Shown: positions 51,862 through 61,274, counted from the first letter of the stretch. The stretch: 64,000 nt of DNA from Methylobacterium oxalidis (GCF_007992195.1 NZ_BJZU01000065.1:1-64000); one strand, 5' to 3'. The notes: generated by a model not told the origin, from the letters alone. Made by a program: numbers and translations.

Positions 51862-52155
51862 GTGAAGAAACTCGCTCTCTCGGCCGCTGCCGCGGCCTTC
51901 GCAGGCTCGCTCCTCGTCGCACCCTCCGCCGAGGCGCGCCCAGGCTATCGCGGCGGCTACCACGGCGGCTACGCCTACCGCGGCCACCGGCACTACGGCT
52001 ACCGGCGCGGGCCGGGTGTCGGCGGTGCGCTGGCGGCCGGCGCCGCCCTCGGCATCATCGGCGGCGCGATCGCCGCCTCGCAAGCTCCGCGCTACTACGC
52101 ACCGGCTCCGGCCTACGGCTACTACGGCCCCGGCCCGTACTATTACGGCTACTGA
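51862..52155 (+). CDS. Gly/Tyr-rich small exported protein
   Basis: This 97-residue protein has a signal peptide (LALSAAAAAFAGSLLVAPSA), a Gly/Tyr/His-rich segment (GYRGGYHGGYAYRGH), a hydrophobic glycine-zipper-like core (VGGALAAGAALGIIGGAIAA) and a Tyr/Pro-rich tail. Similar proteins occur widely in Methylobacterium as surface or outer-membrane-associated proteins of unknown role. GTG 51862 is preferred because AGGGG then lies six bases upstream; ATG 51856 is possible. Confidence 0.7.
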   Translation: MKKLALSAAAAAFAGSLLVAPSAEARPGYRGGYHGGYAYRGHRHYGYRRGPGVGGALAAGAALGIIGGAIAASQAPRYYAPAPAYGYYGPGPYYYGY

Positions 52156-52189
52156 GGCCGCCGCGCGGCGCGGCCGCTCGAAGCCCTGA

Positions 52190-52211
52190 GCGAGCCGCCT
52201 CGGCGGCTCGC
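52190..52211. terminator. hairpin between convergent genes
   Basis: GCGAGCCGCC (52190-52199) and GGCGGCTCGC (52202-52211) form a perfect 10-base stem with only a TC between arms, so the innermost pairs must open to make a loop. It lies between the Gly/Tyr-rich gene and the L,D-transpeptidase stop. Confidence 0.6.
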
Positions 52212-53045
52212 CTAGCAGGCGCTGCAGATCGGCTTGGCAACCTGCGCGCCCCTGCTGAGGAGTTGCCCCATCAGCCCCTCCCGATCCACCGCCGGGGGCG
52301 GCGCCTGCGCCGCCGCGGAGGTTCCCGCCTCAGCGGTTGCAGGTGCGCTCGCCGCGATGCCAGCATTCGTGGCCTGGGTGAGCCTGGCGGCCGGCGCTGC
52401 GGCCGGGATCGGGGCCGAGGCGATCGTATCGGATCGCCACCGCGCCCGCGCCGCCGCGGATTGCTGAAGCACCGCGAGCGGATTGACGCCGGGACCGGCT
52501 GAGCCCCCGCCGGCCATCGGGCCGTCGTCGCCATCCACCACAACCTGCGTCTTCGCCAGTCCCTCCGCGCGAACCAGCGCGAACAGGAGGCCGGCATTGC
52601 GCGGCGCCAGCCGAACGCAGCCGTGCGAGGCCGGCCGGCCGAGCAGGCGGCTCTGCTGAGTGCCGTGGATCGCGTGGCCTTCTCCGGTGAAGAAAATGGC
52701 GAAGGGCATCGGGGCGTTGTCCCACTCCCGCGAGAAGTGATGCCGGCTGAGCCGCGAGGGCTGGAACGTGCCGCTCGGCGTGTCGTAGCCGGACGCTCCG
52801 GTCGAGACCGGCCAGTCGTGGCGCTGCTGGCCGTCGACTGTCACCGACATGCGCTGGCTCGCCTTGTCGATCCGGATCAGCACGTCGGCCGAGGCACCCG
52901 GGATGATCGCGGCCGCGAGAAGGAACCCGGCGAGCGCGAGTCCAGGCCGACCGCGCCGGCGCGCCCTCGTCGGGCGAGCGACGCCGAGGCGACAGCACTC
53001 AGCGTCCGAACGGTCGAGCCCCCGGTGTTCCCGCACCTGTTCCAT
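52212..53045 (-). CDS. L,D-transpeptidase (YkuD family)
   Basis: This 277-residue envelope protein has a basic N-terminus and hydrophobic signal or anchor (LALAGFLLAAAIIPGASA), a YkuD domain with HFSREWDNAPMPFAIFF and GHAIHGTQQ, and the catalytic cysteine in ASHGCVRL near 138-146. An Ala/Pro-rich C-terminal third follows, ending KPICSAC. It should form 3-3 peptidoglycan cross-links or attach proteins to peptidoglycan. The start is uncertain (ATG 53045 or an in-frame start up to 53099). Cysteines at the extreme end are unusual. Confidence 0.82.
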   Translation of the reverse strand: MEQVREHRGLDRSDAECCRLGVARPTRARRRGRPGLALAGFLLAAAIIPGASADVLIRIDKASQRMSVTVDGQQRHDWPVSTGASGYDTPSGTFQPSRLSRHHFSREWDNAPMPFAIFFTGEGHAIHGTQQSRLLGRPASHGCVRLAPRNAGLLFALVRAEGLAKTQVVVDGDDGPMAGGGSAGPGVNPLAVLQQSAAARARWRSDTIASAPIPAAAPAARLTQATNAGIAASAPATAEAGTSAAAQAPPPAVDREGLMGQLLSRGAQVAKPICSAC

Positions 53046-53250
53046 ACACGCGCTCCGACTGCCAACGAGGTCATGCAGGTTGTCCGATCTCGGCAGCACT
53101 GGAAAGGGGGTCGCGGCGGTGCGAGCGGCCTAGCAGGATCGCGCGGTCGCGGGCGCCGCCGCGCACTTTGCTTGGCCCGCGTGAAACTTTCGGCCCGCGA
53201 GACTCGTATCGATTGCGTCGGGACACCGGAGACAGAGTTCGGAGGAGCGC

Positions 53251-53394
53251 GTGGATCATCGTTCGCGATGCGGCTCGGAGATGACGCCCGGCGCAGGGTC
53301 GCTCCGGCCGCCCCTGGCCGACCGGGTGTTCGTGGCCGTGTGCACGATGGGCGTGCTGACCTTCGAGGTCGCCTTCTGGCTCGCTCTCAGCTGA
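53251..53394 (+). CDS. small single-helix membrane protein, 47 residues
   Basis: GTG 53251 is preceded by GGAGG at 53241-53245 with ideal 5-base spacing. The protein has a hydrophilic first half and a membrane helix at the end (RVFVAVCTMGVLTFEVAFWL). Its stop (53392-53394) is followed 17 bases later by a 17-base perfect hairpin, so it looks like a complete small gene. Function is unknown. Confidence 0.6.
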   Translation: MDHRSRCGSEMTPGAGSLRPPLADRVFVAVCTMGVLTFEVAFWLALS

Positions 53395-53410
53395 GGGCCG
53401 GACGGGCATT

Positions 53411-53450
53411 CGAGATCGGCCCCCGGGGTCGAGCCCGGGGGCCGATCTCG
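53411..53450. terminator. 17-base perfect hairpin between convergent genes
   Basis: CGAGATCGGCCCCCGGG (53411-53427) and CCCGGGGGCCGATCTCG (53434-53450) pair without mismatch around a 6-base loop. It separates the small membrane-protein gene from the CAP/RTX pseudogene stop at 53452. Confidence 0.8.
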
Positions 53451-53451
53451 T

Positions 53452-54600
53452 TCACGGGACGAAGTCCGCGCTGACGAAGGTGTGGGCGCCGACCGCCTTG
53501 ATGGCGAAGTCCGCGGAGCCGTCGCCGTTCACATCCCCGGCGAGGTAGGTGTTGCCGCCCGCCTGATACGCCTTCGGCTCGCCCGCGGCCTTGTGGAAGC
53601 CCTGCGTGCCGATGAAGGCGAAGCCCTGGTCGCCGCTGGCACGGGTGTTCGCGTCGATGGCGGCGAGGTTGATCCGGTCGGCACCGTGGACGAAATCACC
53701 GACCGTGTCGCCGTTGGCCTCGGACACGGTGTCGAACACGAAGGTGTCGCGGCCGGCGCCGCCGTACAGGAGATCCCGGCCGGCATTGCCGTTGATCAGG
53801 TCGTTCCCGCCCTCGCCCCGCAGGGTGTTGGCGCCTGCGTTTCCCGAGAGGGTGTTGTCGAGGCCGTTGCCCGTCCCGTTCAGGTTGCTGCTGCCGGTCA
53901 GGATCAGGCGCTCCACGTCCTGGCCGCTGAGCGCATAGGTCACCGAGCTGACGACCGTGTCGGTGCCCTGCCCGGTCACCTCGTGGGCTTTGTCGCCGGT
54001 CTGGTTGCGTAGTAGGTGTCGTTGCCGGCGCCGCCGTGCAGGGCGTCGTTGCCGGATGTCCCGTTCAGGACGTCGTTTCCGCTGGTGCCGGAGACGGTCG
54101 ATCCGGCTGCGAGGGCGCGGTCGCGGGCGGCGTCGCGGTCCCGACATCGTCCCCCTCTGCGCGCTCCGCGGCATTCGGCGTGCCGAAGTTCTGCGTGACG
54201 AACACGACCTTGTAGCCGTTGATCGTCCCCTCCTTCAGGCCGGTGCCGATCTCCTCGAATGAGCCGTTGACGATGTTCGCGCAGTGGCCGGGCGAGTTCA
54301 TCAGGTTCGCGTGCAGCTGGCGCACCGTCGTCTCTGTCATCTCACCGCTCACGTAGGCGATGTTCTCACCCCAGCCCTGTGCTCCGTAACCCGCTGTCGC
54401 CATGCGGGCGCCGGAATTGGAGCCGTTCACGCCGGTGTGGGAGAAGGTATCCGTCTGATCCATCCAGGCGCTGTGAGCATCGGACGAATTAAGAAATTCT
54501 CCGTCGAATGTGGGTGCCCGAGCCCTGCCTTTGCACGAGCCTCGTCGACGAGCTGCAGAAAGAGGGTTTCGAGGCCGGTTGGAGTAGCCACTATCGCCAT
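53452..54600 (-). pseudogene. secreted CAP/SCP-domain protein with RTX calcium-binding repeats, broken by three frameshifts
   Basis: Read across three frames this is one protein. It starts AIVATPTGLETLFLQLVDEA (ATG 54600), continues as a CAP domain (FDGEFLNSSDAHSAWMDQTD, FSHTGVNGS, NLMNSPGHCANIVNGSFEEI), then TVSGTSGNDVLNGTSGNDAL and further GGxGxD repeats, and ends in the usual type-I secretion tail (GDVNGDGSADFAIKAVG, FVSADFVP). The frame changes near 54517-54520, 54103-54106 and 54007-54009, each mended by adding one base in a G or C run. Either the gene is decayed or the assembly has three homopolymer errors. If intact it would be an extracellular calcium-binding protein of about 380 residues. 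Confidence 0.75.
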
Positions 54601-54800
54601 TTCTCCTTGATAACATTCTGAGTCTGGCATAACTTGCTTATGCATGTATTTTTGAATTCTCCGGAACGCAGGGCCCCGCTTGGTGCGGGAATGTGTTGAG
54701 AATGTAATTCCGAGCGCCGCAGCGACGCGCATGGGCGCATTCAGCACGGGTCGCTGGCTTTGCGATTCGGTATTCGGGAACGCGCCTCGGATTCGGGCGC

Positions 54801-55568
54801 CTACCGGAGGGAGATGCCGGCCAACGGATCGGCCGAGGCGAGCACGTCCTCGCCCTGGCGCCACTCGTCCGCGGCCCGGCCGGTGACCTGCGCGACGTAG
54901 GCTCGGGTCTCCCGCGGCAGGGAGGAGCGCCCGGCAAGCCAGTCGCGGACGCGCTGGGCCCCCGCATTGTAGGCGGCCGCCGCGAGGCCGAGATTGCCGA
55001 ACCGGATCCGATGCTCGCGCAGGAGCTCGGCCGATTTTGGGATGGCCTCGTAGGGATTGAACGGATCGGCGAGGCCACGCTCGCTCGCCGTCGCGGGCAT
55101 GAACTGGGCGACGCCCTGCGCGCCCGCGCGGCTGACCGCCTGATGGTTGAGGCCGCTCTCCTGGCGGAGAAGGCGCATCAGGAACTCGACCGGCAGCCCG
55201 TTGACCACGGCCGCGTCCGCGATGAACGCCACCATGCGCTGCCGGTCACCGAAGAAAGCCGCGGTCCAGGCGTCCTCGACGGTCTGGAAAGGCGTCGCCT
55301 CGAGCTGCGGGCCGGAACCGTCGGAAGGGTGGCGTCGAGCGTAGGCGTGCGCGGGTCCCGTCACCATCGTCAGCGATACGAGGCTCGGCAACGACCGGGC
55401 GGGCTCCGGCTCCGGAAAGGCGAGCCGGGTTGCCGGCCGGAAGGGCCTGAGCGCGGCCCGATCTGTCAGCCCGCTCGGCATGAGAATGAAGACGCCTGCC
55501 AGGGCCGAGGCTGCCGCGCCGCCGAGGAGCGCGCGCCGAACCGTCCGGACCCGGACGCGCCGCGCCAT
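54801..55568 (-). CDS. lytic transglycosylase, SLT family
   Basis: This 255-residue exported enzyme cleaves peptidoglycan glycan strands. A basic, hydrophobic leader (RRALLGGAAASALAGVFILM) precedes a linker and the SLT domain, with catalytic glutamate in LLRQESGLNH near residue 138, AGAQGVAQFMPATA and AAAYNAGAQRVRDWL. ATG 55568 gives a normal signal peptide; earlier in-frame starts (55613, 55703) add a hydrophilic head. The neighbour L,D-transpeptidase also acts on the wall. Confidence 0.85.
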   Translation of the reverse strand: MARRVRVRTVRRALLGGAAASALAGVFILMPSGLTDRAALRPFRPATRLAFPEPEPARSLPSLVSLTMVTGPAHAYARRHPSDGSGPQLEATPFQTVEDAWTAAFFGDRQRMVAFIADAAVVNGLPVEFLMRLLRQESGLNHQAVSRAGAQGVAQFMPATASERGLADPFNPYEAIPKSAELLREHRIRFGNLGLAAAAYNAGAQRVRDWLAGRSSLPRETRAYVAQVTGRAADEWRQGEDVLASADPLAGISLR

Positions 55569-55947
55569 GCCCGCCCGGTACTCTCCCTCGCACGTCTGCC
55601 GCAGGGCGCGCATGTCCGGCTCGATCCCCTGCCGAAGGCGCGCGGACCGGCGCCCCTGCGGGCCGCCGAACGGCGCTGTCCTCGGATCCTGCGACGCTTG
55701 CATGCGCCAAGGGGCGGCTCAAGTCCGACCGTGCGACAGACCAAGAAAGGTAGCTTGAGTACCGAGACCTCACGGATCTCGACGTGGAACCGTCGTTTCC
55801 TGTCGCGGACGAGCAACCTGCCGAAATGCGCGAGAATTCGAACCTTGCGACGCCGCCCGTAAGCAACCCTTAATCCTAACGCGGCACTCTCGCGGCCTGG
55901 ATCGGAAGGCCTTCTGCCTTCCGAGTACGAGGCTGCGGAGTATCTCG

Positions 55948-56385
55948 ATGCGGCGCTTACCCGCCCTCCCCCACTGGGTACAGGCGGCTCTCCTCGGCCC
56001 GAAGCCGAGGCCGGTCGTCCTGCTGGCGGCCTGTCTCGGCGTCGCGGCCATCGCGGGCTGGGGTGCCTTTGCCGGCAAGGCGTGGGGTCAGCGCGACCTC
56101 GCGGAGCAGGTCGACCTGCTTCAAGGCGACCGCGCGCGGCTGATGGCCGGCCTCAAGCAGATCGAGCAGACCAATGCCGAGCTCGTGCGCGACGCGCAGG
56201 AGAAGCTCGCCGCCGTCCGCGAGGAGCTCAACCTGACCACCGCGGCGCGCGACTTCGCCAAGGGTCAGCTCGCGAGCGCCCAGCGCGAGGTCGCCGCTCT
56301 CCGCAAGCGCCTCGACCAGTCCCGCGATCGCGTGGCCGAGACGGGCAGCATCAAGCCTGCCGAGGCGAAGAAGCCGGCGCGCTGA
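55948..56385 (+). CDS. membrane-anchored coiled-coil protein
   Basis: This 145-residue protein has one N-terminal membrane helix (VVLLAACLGVAAIAGWGAFA) and then a continuous coiled coil of about 85 residues (DLLQGDRARLMAGLKQIEQT, REVAALRKRLDQSRDR). It resembles bitopic scaffold proteins with the coil in the periplasm. No enzyme motif; no family recognised. The next gene downstream has its own ribosome region after 189 bases. Confidence 0.65.
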   Translation: MRRLPALPHWVQAALLGPKPRPVVLLAACLGVAAIAGWGAFAGKAWGQRDLAEQVDLLQGDRARLMAGLKQIEQTNAELVRDAQEKLAAVREELNLTTAARDFAKGQLASAQREVAALRKRLDQSRDRVAETGSIKPAEAKKPAR

Positions 56386-56574
56386 GAGCCCGAAGGGGAC
56401 GGCACACGCCGTTCCGCCGGCAGGCCGCAGCGACACCCTGTTGCGAGGGTCGCGCCGCGCCCCTCCGCCACGCAACACGGGACGGAATACGCGCGCAACG
56501 CGAGCCCGGCATGGTTAACGCAACGCTTCGATCCGAGGCGAGCGAACCACGCCCAGACAAGGGGGGCTCTCACC

Positions 56575-57069
56575 ATGCGCACGCGCACCATCGCCTTCAC
56601 CGCCGCTCTTCTCGCCGCCGGGGCCGCCTATGCCCGCGGCAATCTCGGCGAGGTGCCGACCCAGCAGGCTGCCGGCACGCTCACCTGCACGACGAAGCCC
56701 GAAGCCAGCCTGATCTTCGGCCGGACGCCCGTCGCCGACTGCACCTTCGTAGCGGATCGCGGCGGCTTCCGGCAGAGCTACGTCGCGATGTTCACGCGGA
56801 TCGGCCGGTCCGAGAGCATCGAGCGGGCCCAGACGGTTCGGTGGCGCGTGCTGACGCGGGACGGCTTCGCGCGGCCGGGCATGCTGGTCGGGCTGTTCAC
56901 GGCGCCGGGCGACGGCTCGCAGGGCAGCGGCGCGCGCGCCCTGCCCGAGCTCGCCGGGCGGACGGCGAGCCTGCGGCTTCTGAGCCATTCGGGCCAGAGT
57001 GCGGCGAACTTCGCCCTCGTCCATCCGCGTATCGACTTCGCCGCCGCCCAGGCCGGAATGATGCGCTGA
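56575..57069 (+). CDS. DUF992-like exported protein
   Basis: This 164-residue protein has a signal peptide (TIAFTAALLAAGAAYA) and the DUF992-like pattern GTLTCTTKPEASLIFGRTPV and ADCTFVADRGGFRQSY with two cysteines likely to form a disulfide. Such proteins are common in alphaproteobacteria and of unknown function. The usual C-terminal SVSLQ-type strand is replaced by a divergent end. Confidence 0.6.
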   Translation: MRTRTIAFTAALLAAGAAYARGNLGEVPTQQAAGTLTCTTKPEASLIFGRTPVADCTFVADRGGFRQSYVAMFTRIGRSESIERAQTVRWRVLTRDGFARPGMLVGLFTAPGDGSQGSGARALPELAGRTASLRLLSHSGQSAANFALVHPRIDFAAAQAGMMR

Positions 57070-57093
57070 GACCCGGACCGGCGGGGCCGGGAC

Positions 57094-57117
57094 CGGGAGC
57101 ACAGCGCGATGCTCCCG
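57094..57117. terminator. hairpin between convergent genes
   Basis: CGGGAGCA (57094-57101) and TGCTCCCG (57110-57117) form a perfect 8-base stem with an 8-base loop between the DUF992-like stop and the convergent DUF4142-like stop. Confidence 0.6.
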
Positions 57118-57142
57118 ACCCGACGCGCGGTCCGGCTCGACC

Positions 57143-57811
57143 TCAGCCCTGCTGCCGACCCATCATCCCCTGCATCCGCGAGAGCTGAGAGATGTGGAGG
57201 TTGATGAGGGGCAGCGCGCCGCGTGCGATCCGGCGCAGGCCCGGGTCCTCGCCGCTCTGGGCGTAGGAGCCGTGGATCGCCAGAGCCTCGCGGTGTCCCT
57301 GAAGCGACGCGTTCACGAACATCGCGTCGTGTTGCGGCCCCGGCTGCATGCCGGAGAGTTGGCCGAGGATCTGGGCCTTCTGCTCGTCGGACGTCATGCC
57401 GCCGGGCGGCGGGGCGCCGACCGCACCGCCGACCGCCCCGACCGCCGCACCGGCAACGCCGCCGGCCACCGCGAGCGGCGCCCCGACCAGGCCGCCGACG
57501 AGGCCACCGGGACCGGGCGGCCCGCCCGCCGCGACCGGAGCCGGGCCGCCGGTGTAGCCGTCGATCTTGTTGGCGAGCGTCACCTGCTCGACCACCTCCG
57601 CGCGGGTAAACTGCTTGAGGCGCGGGTTGCCGGTCTTCGCATTGGCGTCCCGCGCGGTGTTCTCCAGGAAGAGGCCACCCTTCGTCGCCATGTTGAGGTA
57701 GACGGGCGTCGGGATGGCGCCGGCCGGCGTGGTCTGGGCGATGGCCGTGCGCGTGACCGCCAGCGCGGCGGTCGCGGTCAGCATGCCGTAGAGGAATTCA
57801 CGACGATGCAT
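57143..57811 (-). CDS. DUF4142-like exported protein with glycine-rich insert
   Basis: This 222-residue protein has a Tat-type leader (HRREFLYGMLTATAALAV) and helices reminiscent of the ferritin-like DUF4142 fold (NMATKGGLFLENTARDANAK, NPRLKQFTRAEVVEQVTLAN). A Gly/Ala/Pro-rich loop of about 55 residues (GLVGGLVGAPLAVAGG) interrupts them, after which the second half resumes (HDAMFVNASLQGHREALAIH). Function is unknown; location is periplasm. ATG 57811 gives the leader. Confidence 0.65.
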   Translation of the reverse strand: MHRREFLYGMLTATAALAVTRTAIAQTTPAGAIPTPVYLNMATKGGLFLENTARDANAKTGNPRLKQFTRAEVVEQVTLANKIDGYTGGPAPVAAGGPPGPGGLVGGLVGAPLAVAGGVAGAAVGAVGGAVGAPPPGGMTSDEQKAQILGQLSGMQPGPQHDAMFVNASLQGHREALAIHGSYAQSGEDPGLRRIARGALPLINLHISQLSRMQGMMGRQQG

Positions 57812-57959
57812 ACGTGGGCTCCGGAGTGAGAGATATGCACTCAGGGTTGTAAAACGGAGCCTGAGCGCTCCTGCCGGAACCGGGCCCACTCGGCATATGT
57901 TCCTGCTGCGACGAACGATCCCGGCTCCACCGTCGCCGTCCTGCACATCGTGCCTGCAA

Positions 57960-60900
57960 TCAGAGGTCGTATTCCGGTCTCGCGTTGCGCAACGCCTTCA
58001 GAAACGTCGCCGCCAGCCGGGCGCGCTGAGCGGGGTCCGGCAGATCCTGCTGCAGGATCAATCGGCGGTCGCGTCGCTCGATCTCGCGTCCGTTCAGCTT
58101 CAGCCTGTCGATGCGTCCGGGGCGAAAATCGGCGGCGAGCCCGCGCGCTCCGCCCTGCAGACGCTCGATCCCGATCTCCGCGCAGGTCACGCGCAGGTCG
58201 GCGAGGGTGATCAGCTCGGCGACAGGCTCCGGCAAGGGACCGAAACGGTCCTCGATCTCGTCCCGGAGCGCCTCGGCCTCGCCACCGGTCCGCAGGCGCG
58301 CGACCCGCGCGTAGAGGTCGAAGCGCAGTTCCGGTTCGGGCACGTAGCTCTCCGGCACGTGGCCCGCGAGTCCCAGGGCAATCTCCGGCCGGCCCTCCTC
58401 GACAGGCTCGCCGCGCGCGGACCGCAGAGCCTGCTGGAGCAGGTGCTGGTACAGGCCGAGCCCGATCAGCCGGACGTGCCCGGCCTGATCCTCGCCGACG
58501 AGGTCGCCCGCGCCGCGCAGGTCGAGGTCGCGCGCGCTGATCGCGAACCCGGCCCCGAGCCGGTCGAGCGCTTCCAGCGTGCGCAGGCGCTTCTCGGCCG
58601 CCGCCGTCATGGGCTTGTCCGGATCGGCCAAAAGGTATGTCACGCCCCGGCGCTGGCCGCGGCCGACCCGGCCGCGCAGCTGGTGGAGCTGGCTGAGGCC
58701 GAACCGCTCCGGGCGCCAGACCAGCATGGTGTTGGCGCGCGGCACGTCGAGGCCGCTCTCGATGATGTTGGTCGCCAGGAGCACGTCGCCCTCGCCGTCC
58801 GCGAAGGCGACCAGGGTCGCGTCCATCTCGGCCGGGTCGAGGTCGCCGTGCGCCACGAGGATCCGCAGCTCGGGGGCGATGTCCCGCAGCCGACCGTCCA
58901 TCGGCGCGATGTCGGCGATGCGGGGGCAGACGACGAAGCTCTGGCCGCCGCGGCGGTGCTCGCGCAGCAGGGCGGCCCGCACCGTGTCCGGCGCCAGGGG
59001 CGCTATGAGGGTGCGGGTCGGCTGGCGAACGACGGGCGGCGTGGCGATCACGCTGAGGTCCTGGAGGCCGACGAGCGCCGTCTGCAGGGTGCGGGGGATC
59101 GGCGTGGCGGTGAGCGTCAGCACGTGCGTCCGCTGCCCGAGATCGCGGAGCCGGGCCTTCTGCTTCGCCCCGAAGCGCTGCTCCTCGTCGATGACCACGA
59201 GGCCGAGATCGTCGAAGCGGACGCCGCGGGCCGCCAGCGCGTGCGTGCCGACGACGAGGCGGATGGACCCGTCGGCGAGGCCCGCCTTCACGCGCCGGGC
59301 TTCCGCGGCCGGGACGAGCCGCGACAGCTGCGCCACCGTGATGCCGAAGCGGGCGAACCGGCGCTGGAAGGTCTGCACGTGCTGGCGAACCAGCACGGTG
59401 GTCGGCGCCGCGACGACGACCTGCCTCCCGGCGAACAGGGCGGCGGCCGCGGCCCGCAGTGCCACCTCGGTCTTGCCGAAGCCGACATCGCCGCAGACCA
59501 GCCGGTCCATCGGACGGCCGGACGCGAGATCGGCGAGCACGGCGTCGATGGCACCTGCCTGATCGGGCGTCAGCGCGAAGCCGAAGCCGGCGGCGAAGCG
59601 CTCCATGTCGCGCGCGGGCGGGACCAGAACCTCTGCTCGCGCCCGCTGCCGCGTCTCGGCAAGCTCCAGCATCACCGTGGCGGTCCGGGCGACGGCCTCC
59701 GCGACGCCTGCCCGGCGCCTTTCCCAGCTCCCACCCTCCAGACGATCGAGGCTCACGGCGTCCGCCTCCGAGCCGTAGCGCCAGATCCGTTCGGCTCGGC
59801 TGGCCGGCGCCATCAGAACCGCGCCGTCGGCGAAGCGGAGGCGCACGGCATCCTCCGTCTGTCCCTCGGGGCCGGCCACGGGCTCCAAGCCCTCAAAGAC
59901 GCACAGGCCGTGATCCTCGTGGATGGCGACGTCGCCGAGACGCAGTTCGACCTCGCCGATCGGCAGCGCCGTGGCGGCGGCGCTCGCGCCGGTGCTCGCC
60001 TGAGGCCCCAGGAGGTCGGCCGCGGCGATGACGGTGGCCTGCGCCTCCGGCAGGCGGAAGCCGGCCTCGAGCGGCGCTTCCAGGGCGAGAACTTGGCCGG
60101 GCTCAGCCCTCAGGAAGGCGGCCCAGGACCCGGCTCGCTGCAGCTTGTGACCCAGTGCCGAGACCGCCTCCCGGGCCATCCGGCGGAGGGTGCGCCTCGG
60201 GCTCGCCAGCAGGATCCGATCGCCGGCCTCCCGGCGCTCGCGCAGGTAGCGCGCGAAGGCCGTCCCCGGCCGCCGCTCGCGGGCGAAGACCGGCACGGCC
60301 GCACCCTCCCGCTCCTCGGCGGCGAGGACCTCCCGGTCGGCCAGAAGGGAGGACCATTCCTGCGGCGTCTGGTAGAGCCGCTCCCCCTGGTTCCGCGCCG
60401 CGTCCGCGTGCCCCTCCGCGAGCCGCGCGGCACTCTCCCGCCCCTCTCTGATCTGCTCGAAGAAGGCCTCGGCGCGCGCCTCGGCCTCGGCCTCCATGAC
60501 CACGCGCGCGCCGGGAACGTAGTCGAAGAGCGTCCTAAGATCGGGGTAGTAGCGGGGAAGTTCGTGCTCCTGGCCGGTAAAGGGCCTGAGCGTCTCGTCC
60601 GCGCCCGGCGCCAGGATGATCTCGGTGGCCGGATCGACGACGAGCACCTCGGCGTCGGTCAGGGAGCGCTGCGAGACCGGATCGTAGGAGCGGATCGCGG
60701 TGACGCGCACATCGTCGCGCTCGATCCGGCAAGGCTTCGGAGCGGCAGCGGGAAACAGGTCGATGACCCGCCCGCGGATCGCGACCTCGCCCGGCTCGTC
60801 GACCCGGTCGTCGAGGACGTAGCCAAGGCGCTGCAGATCCGCGATGGCCGCGTCGGGATCGAGCGCGTCGCCCACCCGGATCTCCAGACGGGCCGTGGCC

Positions 60901-61274
60901 CAGGTCTCGGGCGGCGGCACGCGCTGGATCAGGGCCGGCGCGGTGGTGAGCACGAAGTCCGGCAGGTTCGCCGGGTCCGTGAGCCAGCGCAGCACGCCCG
61001 TGCGCGCGCCCATGGCGCCGCGGGACGGAGAGGCGCGGTCGTAGGGCAGGCAATCCCATTCGGGGTAGATCGCCACGCTGCATCCGGGGGCGAGCGCCCG
61101 CAGGGCCTCGGCGAGATCGTCCAGGCGGCGCAGGTCGCGCGCCACGTGGATCAGCGGCTTGTCGGGTCCCACCCGTTCGAGGAGCGCGACGGCGAGGGCT
61201 CCGAGAGGAGAGAGCGGCAGAGCCTGATCGAGTTGGGGGACTGGCGCACGTTTCCGACCTCTGCTCGTGGGCAT
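57960..61274 (-). CDS. mfd: Mfd-like transcription-repair coupling factor / DEAD-type translocase
   Basis: This 1104-residue cytoplasmic protein has the domain order of Mfd: a UvrB-like N-terminal region (WDCLPYDRASPSRGAMG), a CarD-like RNA-polymerase-interaction domain (GDVAIHEDHGLCVFEGLE, near 420-500), a RecG-like helicase with Walker A GDVGFGKTE near 591-600 and Walker B DEEQRFG near 691-700, and a C-terminal TRCF domain (LRDEIEDRFGPLPEPV). It is shorter than most alphaproteobacterial Mfd proteins (about 1150-1200), and its N-terminal half looks divergent, so it may be a second Mfd-like paralogue and not the main repair factor. ATG 61274 has GGAG five bases upstream. Confidence 0.8.
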   Translation of the reverse strand: MPTSRGRKRAPVPQLDQALPLSPLGALAVALLERVGPDKPLIHVARDLRRLDDLAEALRALAPGCSVAIYPEWDCLPYDRASPSRGAMGARTGVLRWLTDPANLPDFVLTTAPALIQRVPPPETWATARLEIRVGDALDPDAAIADLQRLGYVLDDRVDEPGEVAIRGRVIDLFPAAAPKPCRIERDDVRVTAIRSYDPVSQRSLTDAEVLVVDPATEIILAPGADETLRPFTGQEHELPRYYPDLRTLFDYVPGARVVMEAEAEARAEAFFEQIREGRESAARLAEGHADAARNQGERLYQTPQEWSSLLADREVLAAEEREGAAVPVFARERRPGTAFARYLRERREAGDRILLASPRRTLRRMAREAVSALGHKLQRAGSWAAFLRAEPGQVLALEAPLEAGFRLPEAQATVIAAADLLGPQASTGASAAATALPIGEVELRLGDVAIHEDHGLCVFEGLEPVAGPEGQTEDAVRLRFADGAVLMAPASRAERIWRYGSEADAVSLDRLEGGSWERRRAGVAEAVARTATVMLELAETRQRARAEVLVPPARDMERFAAGFGFALTPDQAGAIDAVLADLASGRPMDRLVCGDVGFGKTEVALRAAAAALFAGRQVVVAAPTTVLVRQHVQTFQRRFARFGITVAQLSRLVPAAEARRVKAGLADGSIRLVVGTHALAARGVRFDDLGLVVIDEEQRFGAKQKARLRDLGQRTHVLTLTATPIPRTLQTALVGLQDLSVIATPPVVRQPTRTLIAPLAPDTVRAALLREHRRGGQSFVVCPRIADIAPMDGRLRDIAPELRILVAHGDLDPAEMDATLVAFADGEGDVLLATNIIESGLDVPRANTMLVWRPERFGLSQLHQLRGRVGRGQRRGVTYLLADPDKPMTAAAEKRLRTLEALDRLGAGFAISARDLDLRGAGDLVGEDQAGHVRLIGLGLYQHLLQQALRSARGEPVEEGRPEIALGLAGHVPESYVPEPELRFDLYARVARLRTGGEAEALRDEIEDRFGPLPEPVAELITLADLRVTCAEIGIERLQGGARGLAADFRPGRIDRLKLNGREIERRDRRLILQQDLPDPAQRARLAATFLKALRNARPEYDL

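Noticed and set aside
55825..55855. tRNA T-arm-like string (GGTTCGAATT on the minus strand)
   Set aside because: The flanking bases do not form a 5-base stem and no anticodon arm, D arm or acceptor stem can be drawn.
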